Positions 1 through 5,053 of a stretch of DNA of 5,086 bases are shown one piece after another. The notes under the pieces were generated by a model. The model was not told where the DNA came from, did no database searches, and saw only the letters and a program-made list of their open reading frames with translations. Location of the stretch: contig JAAVHM010000032.1 of NCBI GenBank assembly GCA_014799675.1, forward strand, positions 37,777 to 42,862, given 5' to 3'. The DNA is from Ruminococcus sp. (lineage in GTDB: Bacteria; Bacillota; Clostridia; Oscillospirales; Ruminococcaceae). How positions within the stretch are numbered: the first letter of the stretch is position 1; each line of letters opens with the position of its first letter. Both the position numbers and the translations under genes were made by a program.

Positions 1-9
1 GCTTCTATC

Positions 10-84
10 TGGCACCCCCAGCGAGAATCGAACTCACAACTAACCCTTAGGAGGGGTTTATTATATCCATTTAACTATGGAGGC
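10..84 (-). tRNA. tRNA-Arg (anticodon CCT)
   Basis: Read on the minus strand, this folds into a full cloverleaf. It has a 7-bp acceptor stem (GCCTCCA with TGGGGGT, including G-T pairs), a 4-bp D stem (GTTA/TAAT), a 5-bp anticodon stem (AACCC/GGGTT), a 4-nt variable loop, and a T stem GTGAG/CTCGC around a TTCGATT loop. The anticodon loop is CTCCTAA, giving anticodon CCT (plus-strand positions 49-51), which decodes the arginine codon AGG. The discriminator base is G and the CCA end is encoded in the DNA (10-12). All parts are intact, so it should be functional. Any terminator lies to the left of the window. Confidence 0.97.
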
Positions 85-94
85 TTACTTGAAC

Positions 95-123
95 ATTATA
101 CCACAGCTTTCCGAAAATTGCAA
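95..123 (-). promoter_or_regulatory. Sigma-A promoter of the tRNA-Arg gene
   Basis: On the minus strand, a perfect -10 TATAAT (95-100) is preceded by a 17-bp spacer and a weaker -35 TTGCAA (118-123, 4 of 6 matches). The predicted transcription start is about 88-89, only a few bases before the mature tRNA 5' end at 84, which is the usual arrangement for a single tRNA gene. Confidence 0.7.
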
Positions 124-139
124 TAGTTTTTTTACATTT

Positions 140-153
140 AGAACAGATGTACG
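140..153 (+). promoter_or_regulatory. Possible upstream LexA-like site
   Basis: AGAACAGATGTACG has the GAAC half and a GTAC in place of GTTC, one mismatch to GAACNNNNGTTY. It lies between the tRNA promoter and the operon promoter and could be an auxiliary site or chance. Confidence 0.18.
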
Positions 154-186
154 AAAATTTATATAAAAATTTGTTCGATTTTACTA

Positions 187-216
187 TTTACAAGAACGGT
201 TGTTTCGTGATATAAT
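187..216 (+). promoter_or_regulatory. Sigma-A promoter of the RidA/kinase/radical SAM operon
   Basis: The -35 is TTTACA (187-192, 5 of 6), the spacer is 18 bp, and the -10 is a perfect TATAAT (211-216) preceded by TGA, an extended -10. The start of transcription should fall near 223, giving an untranslated leader of roughly 68 bases before the ATG at 291. No other comparable promoter was seen in the short gaps between the four downstream genes, so this one probably drives all of them. LexA-like sites overlap the spacer and the start region. Confidence 0.65.
193..206 (+). promoter_or_regulatory. Candidate LexA (SOS) operator, best site
   Basis: AGAACGGTTGTTTC matches the Bacillus SOS box CGAACRNRYGTTYC at 12 of 14 positions (mismatches at positions 1 and 8). 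It matches the simpler clostridial form GAACNNNNGTTY exactly. It fills most of the spacer between the -35 and -10 of the operon promoter, where a bound repressor would block RNA polymerase. Match and position are read directly; LexA binding is inference. Confidence 0.45.
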
Positions 217-225
217 TCTGTTAAA

Positions 226-239
226 AGAACATTTGTTGC
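226..239 (+). promoter_or_regulatory. Possible second LexA-like site at the transcription start
   Basis: AGAACATTTGTTGC contains GAAC-N4-GTT with one mismatch (G for Y) to GAACNNNNGTTY. It lies at about +4 to +17 relative to the predicted start, also a repressing position. A one-mismatch site of this kind can occur by chance, so it counts mainly as support for the site at 193-206. Confidence 0.25.
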
Positions 240-290
240 ACAGAAAATGGGTAAAATAATTGCAGAATAACTAAGTTGGGAGCGTATAAA

Positions 291-650
291 ATGAAAGAAA
301 TTGAAAGATATGATGTTAATGAGGAATGGGCGCATTCGGGAATTGTCAGGGCGGGAGATTTTTGTTTTATAAATTACTGCGCCCGTGATATCAGCGGAAC
401 TATCGAACAGCAGGTCAGCGCGGCTTTTGACGAAATGGAGGAACGGCTTGCGTTGGTGGGTCTGACACTTGAAAATGTGGTGCAGATGAACTGCCTGTTT
501 AAAAATATCTGGGATATCCCTGCAATGGAAAAGGTCGTTAAGGAACGTTTCAACGGCAAATTTCCTGCGCGGAAGTCCATTCAGACGGAATTTGCGGATC
601 ACGGCAATTTGCTGTTTCAGGTTGACGGTATTGCTTATTCTGGAAAATAA
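291..650 (+). CDS. RidA/YjgF/UK114-family protein
   Basis: This encodes 119 residues, about the usual RidA length (E. coli RidA has 128). The chorismate-mutase-like fold is recognisable from the N-terminal 'AHSGIVRAGDFCFINY' strand region (residues 14-29), the 'GLTLENVVQMN' helix-strand segment (57-67) and the C-terminal 'FPARKSIQTE' (91-100). Arg94 matches the catalytic Arg105 of E. coli RidA. The position of Glu120, which takes part in enamine/imine hydrolysis there, is Gln110 here, so classic deaminase activity is uncertain and this may belong to another Rid subfamily. The ATG at 291 is chosen because GGGAG (278-282) sits 8 bases upstream; a TTG at 276 in the same frame would overlap that ribosome site. 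It is the first gene of the four-gene plus-strand operon; the next start is 35 bases away. Family membership is secure, the substrate is not known. Confidence 0.9.
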   Translation: MKEIERYDVNEEWAHSGIVRAGDFCFINYCARDISGTIEQQVSAAFDEMEERLALVGLTLENVVQMNCLFKNIWDIPAMEKVVKERFNGKFPARKSIQTEFADHGNLLFQVDGIAYSGK

Positions 651-685
651 CGGGTATAAACGGAGCAAAATCGGAGGGCTGCGCT

Positions 686-1336
686 GTGGAAATTGCCGAT
701 AATATTATCAAAAACAAGCTGAAAAATGTGTATTTCATATGGGGACGGGGGAAAACTACCGTTGCAAATATACTGCGAAATAAATACGGCTGCTGCGTTT
801 TCGGGACGGACGAAGCCCGAGACCGAAACATTGCGTATGCCTGTCCCGAATATCAGCCGTTTATGTGCCGAAATTTTGAAAAGGAATACGGTGTAAACAG
901 CTTTTGGGAGCTTCCCAAGGAAGTGATAAGCGACAGAGAGGAACACTTTCTGCGCGAGGTTACGCCTATGATAGTCGCCGACCTTATTGCGCTTTCGCCG
1001 CAATATGAAACCGTGATATGCGAGGGTGATATTGATTATTTGGCAATAATCCCCATTGCGAAGCATTTCGTGTATTTGAACAACTGCGGAACAAAATTTG
1101 ATTGGTTTGACCGTCCCGACCACGAAAATATTGTTGATATCACAAAAAAGAGAACCGATTTGACGGACGAGGAAAAAGCTGCTGTAATTCAAAACGCCTA
1201 TGACGCTGTTTCGGGAAACGAGGGCGTTGTTCCCGATTGGGTCGTGGAAAACGACGTTAAGGTCATATCTTGGGACGACAGCGTAACTGCGGAGGAAACG
1301 GCGGCGGAGGCTGCGGAATATTTTGGATTTCGCTAA
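686..1336 (+). CDS. Nucleotide-kinase-like P-loop protein with shortened Walker A
   Basis: This encodes 216 residues from a GTG start, supported by GGAGGG (673-678) 7 bases upstream. The layout resembles clostridial P-loop kinase-like proteins: a hydrophobic strand and GRGKTT (residues 15-25), a 'VFGTDEARDR' segment (38-47), 'QPFM' (57-60), a Trp/Arg-rich helical part, 'CEGDIDYL' (112-119), and a C-terminal 'VKVISWDD' strand (191-198). Relatives, from memory, carry a full GxxxxGKS/T loop; here the first glycine is replaced by Phe and the loop looks about three residues shorter, although Lys23, Thr24 and Thr25 remain. It may bind nucleotide weakly or be a pseudoenzyme. The frame is open throughout, so a simple frameshift is unlikely. 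It is 35 bases behind the RidA-like gene and 38 before the radical SAM gene, so co-transcription is likely. The substrate is unknown. Confidence 0.75.
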   Translation: MEIADNIIKNKLKNVYFIWGRGKTTVANILRNKYGCCVFGTDEARDRNIAYACPEYQPFMCRNFEKEYGVNSFWELPKEVISDREEHFLREVTPMIVADLIALSPQYETVICEGDIDYLAIIPIAKHFVYLNNCGTKFDWFDRPDHENIVDITKKRTDLTDEEKAAVIQNAYDAVSGNEGVVPDWVVENDVKVISWDDSVTAEETAAEAAEYFGFR

Positions 1337-1374
1337 AATAAAACTGACTTGTTAAAAAGATTGGAGGGCGCGTT

Positions 1375-2709
1375 ATGGATATGCTTGAAAAACTGAAAAT
1401 ACTGGGCGAATCTGCCAAATACGACGCCTCCTGCACCTCCAGCGGGGTAAGCAGAAAGGGCAGCGGCAGCGACGGCGTGGGAAACGCTTTCTACGGCGGG
1501 CTTTGCCACAGCTTCGCCGCTGACGGACGGTGCATTTCCCTGCTGAAAATTTTAATGACCAATTTCTGCCTTTTTGACTGCAAATACTGTGTGAACCGCC
1601 GAAGCAACGACGTTCCGCGGGCAAGGTTCACCCCCGACGAGATCGCGGACCTTACCATAAATTTCTATCGCCGCAACTATATCGAGGGGCTTTTCCTAAG
1701 CTCGGGAATTATCCAAAGTCCCGACTACACCTGCGAGCAGATGATCGAAGCCATTTCGATCTTGCGGAACAAGTACAAATTTTACGGCTACATTCACGCC
1801 AAGGCTATCCCGGGGGCTGACCCCGAGCTGATAAACCGTCTCGGGACGCTTGCGGACAGAATTAGCGTAAACATTGAGCTGCCCTCACAGAAAAGTCTGA
1901 ACGCCCTTGCGCCCGACAAGTCCAAAAGCTCCATTTTGCTGCCTATGGGACATATTACCAACAAAATCAAACAAAACAGCTACGAAATTGTCAGGTACAA
2001 GTCCGCGCCGAAGTTTGCGCCTGCGGGGCAGAGTACTCAAATGATCATCGGGGCAACTCCCGATACCGATTTCCAGATTTTGAGACTTTCCGAGGCTATG
2101 TACGGCAAATACAGCCTTAAACGGGTTTTCTACTCGGCGTACATTCCCGTTGGTGACCAGAAATTGCTCCCTCCCGCAGGGACAAAACCGCCGCTTTTGC
2201 GTGAACACAGACTTTATCAGGCGGACTGGCTTCTGCGGTTTTACGGCTTTAAAGCGGAAGAAATTCTGGACGAACAGCATCAGGATTTCAACCCGCTGCT
2301 TGACCCAAAGTGCAACTGGGCGATACATCACCCCGAATGCTTCCCCGTGGAAATAAACAAAGCCCCCTACGAAACGCTTTTGCGCGTCCCCGGGATAGGC
2401 GTGAAGTCGGCGCAGAGAATTACGATCGCAAGGAAGCAGAGCAAACTTGATTACCCCGATTTGGGAAAGCTTGGGGTAGTCCTGAAGCGGGCTGTATATT
2501 TCATTTTGTGCAGCGGAAAGCGGGCGGAGGGGCTTATTGTAACAGAAGCGGGGATAATGCGTCAGCTTATGTCCGCAAGCACGGTGAAAGAACTGGAACA
2601 AAAAGGAAGCTTCGGGGAGCAGCTTAGCTTTTTTGACGATAAGAAAAATTCCGAGGCGTTTCTGCCCAGCATGGAGGACGCGGTAAAATGTTTGACGGGC
2701 GAAATGTGA
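1375..2709 (+). CDS. Putative DNA modification/repair radical SAM protein
   Basis: This encodes 444 residues; ATG is preceded by GGAGGG (1363-1368) at 6 bases. The radical SAM cluster motif CxxxCxxC is Cys65, Cys69 and Cys72 within 'TNFCLFDCKYC', which would bind a [4Fe-4S] cluster and S-adenosylmethionine. Family hallmarks around it are 'AKYDASC' (14-20), 'CHSFAADGRC' (44-53), 'NRRSNDVPRA' (74-83), 'YIEGLFLSSG' (102-111) and 'FAPAGQSTQM' (214-223). Residues 335-350 ('LLRVPGIGVKSAQRI' region) form a helix-hairpin-helix, a non-specific DNA-binding element. Near the C terminus, QLSFF (416-420) resembles the beta-clamp-binding peptide. This is the family known as rSAM_link_UDG (TIGR03916), which is paired with the gene directly downstream; its reaction is, to my knowledge, unknown. 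Family assignment is very secure, while the repair role is inferred from domain content and context. Confidence 0.95.
   Translation: MDMLEKLKILGESAKYDASCTSSGVSRKGSGSDGVGNAFYGGLCHSFAADGRCISLLKILMTNFCLFDCKYCVNRRSNDVPRARFTPDEIADLTINFYRRNYIEGLFLSSGIIQSPDYTCEQMIEAISILRNKYKFYGYIHAKAIPGADPELINRLGTLADRISVNIELPSQKSLNALAPDKSKSSILLPMGHITNKIKQNSYEIVRYKSAPKFAPAGQSTQMIIGATPDTDFQILRLSEAMYGKYSLKRVFYSAYIPVGDQKLLPPAGTKPPLLREHRLYQADWLLRFYGFKAEEILDEQHQDFNPLLDPKCNWAIHHPECFPVEINKAPYETLLRVPGIGVKSAQRITIARKQSKLDYPDLGKLGVVLKRAVYFILCSGKRAEGLIVTEAGIMRQLMSASTVKELEQKGSFGEQLSFFDDKKNSEAFLPSMEDAVKCLTGEM
2620..2634 (+). other. Candidate beta sliding clamp-binding peptide in the radical SAM protein
   Basis: These codons give QLSFF (residues 416-420), followed by two Asp. 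The bacterial clamp-binding consensus is QL(S/D)LF. The peptide sits about 25 residues from the C terminus in a Lys/Glu/Ser-rich, probably flexible tail beyond the helix-hairpin-helix region, as in other clamp-binding repair proteins. Binding is inferred. Confidence 0.45.
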
Positions 2710-3491
2710 TATACTGCTACGACGGCAGCTTTGAGGGGCTTTTGAGCTGCGTTTTTGTAAGCTTTGAACGGCGGGAGCTTCCCTGCGGTGTGGTCTCGGA
2801 GGAACCTGAACAGCTATGTCTTTCGGAGCTTTTGCAGGTGGAGACTTCCCCCGAAAAGGCGGAAAGGGTGCTTAGGGCGATCCCGAAAAAGATTTCTCCC
2901 CAAGCGGAGAAGATCATAAAAAAGGCTTTTTTAAGCTGCGAGACCGGAAAAGATTTACTTATTCTGGAATATTTACAGAAAGGCTTTCACTACGGCAGGA
3001 AGATTTTGGATATGCTTGCGGACGATACGGTGAACGCCATTAACAGGGCAGTCCTGTTCTGCGGGAACGAGGCGCAGAAAATGCGTGAATTTATCCGATT
3101 TTCCGATTACGGGGGGTATCTTGTTTCCGTTATAGAACCGAAAAACAAGGTTATTCCTATGATCGCAACCCATTTTACGGACAGGCTTCCAAATGAGAAT
3201 TTTCTGATTTTTGATAAAAGCCACGGCATGGCGTTGATATATTACGACCACAAGGCTGAAATCGCGGAGAACATTGAATTTGAGCTTCCTCCCGCAACTG
3301 CGGAGGAACAGCGTTACCGCGAGCTTTGGCGTGGATTTTACAACACAATTGCCATTAAGGAACGTTACAACCCCCGCTGCCGCATGAATTTTATGCCGAA
3401 GCGTTACTGGGCGCACATGACGGAGATGTGCGGGGACGATACCGATGTGCTGGAAGAAATTGCACAAAATTACCAAAAGAAATTAAGATAA
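2688..3491 (+). CDS. Radical SAM partner, probable DNA metabolism protein (DUF4130/TIGR03915 type)
   Basis: This encodes 267 residues. Recognisable family segments are 'YCYDGSFEGLLSCVF' (9-23), 'MREFIRFSDYGGYLVSVIEP' (132-151), 'MIATHFTDRLP' (158-168), 'FLIFDKSHGMALIY' (172-185) and 'ERYNPRCRMNFMPKRYW' (225-241). The protein is soluble, without signal peptide or membrane segment. Its ATG lies inside the end of the radical SAM gene (22-bp overlap, different frame) with GGAGG at 2673-2677, pointing to translational coupling and probably a complex of the two products. Members of this family occur with the radical SAM partner, and a good share carry an extra C-terminal uracil-DNA-glycosylase-like domain. 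This copy stops right after the conserved part, so it is the short, glycosylase-free form. Molecular function is unknown. Confidence 0.92.
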   Translation: MFDGRNVIYCYDGSFEGLLSCVFVSFERRELPCGVVSEEPEQLCLSELLQVETSPEKAERVLRAIPKKISPQAEKIIKKAFLSCETGKDLLILEYLQKGFHYGRKILDMLADDTVNAINRAVLFCGNEAQKMREFIRFSDYGGYLVSVIEPKNKVIPMIATHFTDRLPNENFLIFDKSHGMALIYYDHKAEIAENIEFELPPATAEEQRYRELWRGFYNTIAIKERYNPRCRMNFMPKRYWAHMTEMCGDDTDVLEEIAQNYQKKLR

Positions 3492-3494
3492 AAA

Positions 3495-3520
3495 TGGGCA
3501 ATACCTTTCGGAATTGCCCA
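3495..3520 (-). terminator. Rho-independent terminator of the membrane-protein gene
   Basis: TGGGCAAT pairs with ATTGCCCA (8 bp); after an A-A mismatch, CC pairs with GG around a TTTC loop. On the minus strand the hairpin is followed by TTTTTATCTT (complement of 3485-3494), a reasonable U-tract, so it ends transcription of the gene at 3526-4926. On the plus strand the hairpin is followed by AAAAATTC with no U-run, so it should be weak for the operon, although it could still act on the 3' end of that mRNA. Confidence 0.75.
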
Positions 3521-3525
3521 AAAAT

Positions 3526-4926
3526 TCAATCGGAAATTTCTATCTTGGAAGCGTCCGCGTCCTCATAGTCAAAATCGTTGGAGAATATAAAAATATCGTC
3601 GTCCTCGCCCTGCGCGGAGGTGTCGTAATAGTCAAGGCTGTCGGTGTTCAGGTCGGAGGTGTCTATCTCGTTGTCGTACTCCATTTTGCGGGTGTTTGCC
3701 GCTATCGCCTGCTCCTGTTCGGCAAGCTGTCTGTCCGTGTCAAGGTTGTCGGTTTCCAGCTGATTATCGTACTCAACCTGACGAGCGTTCGCCGCTATCG
3801 CCTGCTCCTGCTCGTAAAGCTTTTGGTCGGTATCAAGGTCCGCTGTCTCCAATTGATTGTCGTACTCGATATGACGGGCGTTTGCGGCAATTGCCTGCTC
3901 CTGCTCCGCAAGCTTTTGATCGGTATCTAAATCCGAGGTCTCCAGCTGATTATCGTACTCGACATGGCGGAAGTTCGCCGCTATCGCCTGCTCCTGCTCA
4001 TACAAGTCCTGCTCTGCGTTAAGCCCCGACGTGTCGATGTTCGTGTCCTCATAATTGTTCACGCTGACAGGCTTGGGAGGTTCTTTGGGAGGTTCGGGCT
4101 TCGGCTTGGTCTCCGTTTCGGACTTGGGCTTCGGCGCAGGGAAAAAGTCGTCGGGCTGAACAGGCTGCGAAACATTAGGCAGCGGCTGGGGCGGAGTATA
4201 TTTTTCCGCAAAACCGTTTGCATCGGTGTTTTCCGAAGCATTGGCGGGGGGAATGTAGGGCGCTGTCTCAACCTTTTTGGGCATGAGCGCTCTGATAAAG
4301 AAAAATCCCACAACAGCCACAATTGCTATCATGATAACGCCCACAATAAGGCTTATGTACGGCGCATTCGGGTTGCGGTAAACCACAAATTCATAGGGCA
4401 GGATATGCTTTCTTATCTCAATTTCGTTTCCATCGCAGTAATCCGCTTCCTGAAACCAGTCTATCAGCAGCGGCATAAGATCGCTGTCGATTTCCTTTAC
4501 GCGGGCAAGAATTGCCATTTCGGTAAAATCAATATCGGTATTTCCGTCCATATATTCCCAAGTGTCGTCGCAAATTGCGTAAAGAAGCCGCCTGTCCTCA
4601 ATGTTGCTGGCAGAAATTGTAACATACAGACTTTCCGCTTCGTCAACATCATTTATAAGGGGCATGAGAAAGTATTCCTCGGAGGTACGGGAAGATGTCT
4701 CAACTCCCATAGTTGTGTTGGTCGTGGTCTCACTGGCGTAGCAGTCGAGAATATTGTTTACATAACCGCAGACAAAGTCGCCCTTTTTGACGTTCTGCAT
4801 ACTTTCAAAATTGAAGTCGGGAATATCGCCGTTGATCTTGATTATATCGGAAATTCCGCTGACTGTTAGTACGACCCCCGCAATTGCCAGAAAAATGAAA
4901 ACAATTGCTATTCTGATCTTATTCAT
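3526..4926 (-). CDS. Two-pass membrane protein with extracytoplasmic domain and repeat-bearing cytoplasmic tail
   Basis: This encodes 466 residues. ATG (4924-4926) has GGGG (complement of 4935-4938) 8 bases upstream. Residues 5-23 form an N-terminal hydrophobic anchor. Residues 28-188 are a polar, acidic domain, predicted outside the cell, with four cysteines (53, 62, 119, 164) that could form disulfides. Residues 190-213 are a second strong membrane helix, followed by basic 'MPKK'. Residues about 222-288 are a Pro/Lys/Glu-rich linker. Residues 296-435 hold four tandem repeats of about 31 residues plus a partial one (core 'EQEQAIAANARHIEYDNQLE'), and the end (440-466) is very acidic. The inferred topology is both termini inside, with the repeats cytoplasmic. 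I do not recognise a named family. It might be a scaffold or envelope sensor, but no enzyme motif is visible. It is transcribed convergently to the operon and has its own promoter and terminator. Confidence 0.88.
   Translation of the reverse strand: MNKIRIAIVFIFLAIAGVVLTVSGISDIIKINGDIPDFNFESMQNVKKGDFVCGYVNNILDCYASETTTNTTMGVETSSRTSEEYFLMPLINDVDEAESLYVTISASNIEDRRLLYAICDDTWEYMDGNTDIDFTEMAILARVKEIDSDLMPLLIDWFQEADYCDGNEIEIRKHILPYEFVVYRNPNAPYISLIVGVIMIAIVAVVGFFFIRALMPKKVETAPYIPPANASENTDANGFAEKYTPPQPLPNVSQPVQPDDFFPAPKPKSETETKPKPEPPKEPPKPVSVNNYEDTNIDTSGLNAEQDLYEQEQAIAANFRHVEYDNQLETSDLDTDQKLAEQEQAIAANARHIEYDNQLETADLDTDQKLYEQEQAIAANARQVEYDNQLETDNLDTDRQLAEQEQAIAANTRKMEYDNEIDTSDLNTDSLDYYDTSAQGEDDDIFIFSNDFDYEDADASKIEISD
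3622..4041 (-). repeat. In-gene tandem repeat, 93-bp period
   Basis: The coding repeats, in translation order, are 3952-4041 (30 codons, one deleted), 3859-3951, 3766-3858 and 3673-3765 (31 codons each), then a diverged partial unit at 3622-3672. The most conserved stretch encodes EQEQAIAAN, and its DNA is close to identical between copies (plus-strand GCTATCGCCTGCTCCTGCTC in two copies, with small changes in the other two). Ends of units are less conserved. Leu, Ile and Val recur every seven residues within a unit (for example 370, 377 and 384), compatible with a short amphipathic helix or weak coiled coil. The pattern suggests internal duplication with ongoing unequal exchange. Confidence 0.9.
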
Positions 4927-4941
4927 AAATCTATCCCCTTT

Positions 4942-4991
4942 AATATGGTATATTTTTTAAAACGTTTAAGTTTTCTTAATGATACCATATT
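4942..4991. repeat. Perfect 10-bp inverted repeat around the membrane-protein promoter
   Basis: AATATGGTAT (4942-4951) is the exact reverse complement of ATACCATATT (4982-4991), with centres 40 bp apart. Each arm is itself nearly palindromic; the left one extends to AATAT-GGT-ATATT (4942-4954). One arm overlaps the -10 and spacer of the minus-strand promoter, the other lies in its leader just ahead of the ribosome site. This looks like a pair of operator sites for a dimeric repressor rather than an RNA hairpin, because the upstream arm is not transcribed from the predicted start. Confidence 0.5.
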
Positions 4992-5007
4992 TTATCACTT
5001 TAGTCAA
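4979..5007 (-). promoter_or_regulatory. Sigma-A promoter of the membrane-protein gene
   Basis: On the minus strand, -35 TTGACT (5002-5007, 5 of 6), a 17-bp spacer and -10 TATCAT (4979-4984, 5 of 6). Transcription should start near 4972, leaving a leader of about 45 bases before the ATG. One arm of a perfect inverted repeat covers the spacer and -10. Confidence 0.65.
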
Positions 5008-5024
5008 GTATTTTGGCAAAAAAG

Positions 5025-5053
5025 TTGACATGACTTTATTTTTTTGCTATAAT
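5025..5053 (+). promoter_or_regulatory. Perfect consensus sigma-A promoter reading out of the window
   Basis: TTGACA (5025-5030), a 17-bp spacer and TATAAT (5048-5053) match the consensus at all twelve positions, and TGC before the -10 adds an extended element. The start would be near 5060. Its gene lies beyond the right edge; only about 27 transcribed bases are visible and no start codon with ribosome site is seen. It is back-to-back with the membrane-protein promoter, the two -35 boxes being 17 bp apart. Confidence 0.7.

Noticed and set aside
10..84. tRNA-Arg as an integration site for a mobile element
   Set aside because: No integrase, no repeated copy of the tRNA 3' end and no shift in gene content typical of an island were seen within the window.
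276..290. TTG at 276 as the start of the RidA-like gene
   Set aside because: It would add five residues not typical of the family and lies on top of the GGGAG ribosome site that serves the ATG at 291.
159..1192. Minus-strand open frames opposite the RidA-like and kinase-like genes
   Set aside because: Their products have no recognisable features, one crosses the operon promoter, and the plus-strand genes have good ribosome sites and family matches.
1885..2601. Minus-strand open frame of 238 codons inside the radical SAM gene
   Set aside because: It is antisense to a strongly conserved protein, has no ribosome site, and is a by-product of codon bias.
3622..4041. CRISPR-like direct repeats
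   Set aside because: The repeats have a 93-bp period equal to 31 codons, stay in frame and encode a conserved peptide, with no unique spacers.
3964..4869. Long plus-strand open frame of about 300 codons opposite the membrane-protein gene
   Set aside because: It has no ribosome site and its Arg/Gly/Val-rich product has no domain pattern. The opposite strand has a clear promoter, ribosome site, membrane segments, repeats and terminator.
4942..4991. RNA hairpin or riboswitch in the membrane-protein leader
   Set aside because: The upstream arm (4982-4991) lies at or before the -10 box and would not be in the transcript, so the repeat is better read as a DNA operator.
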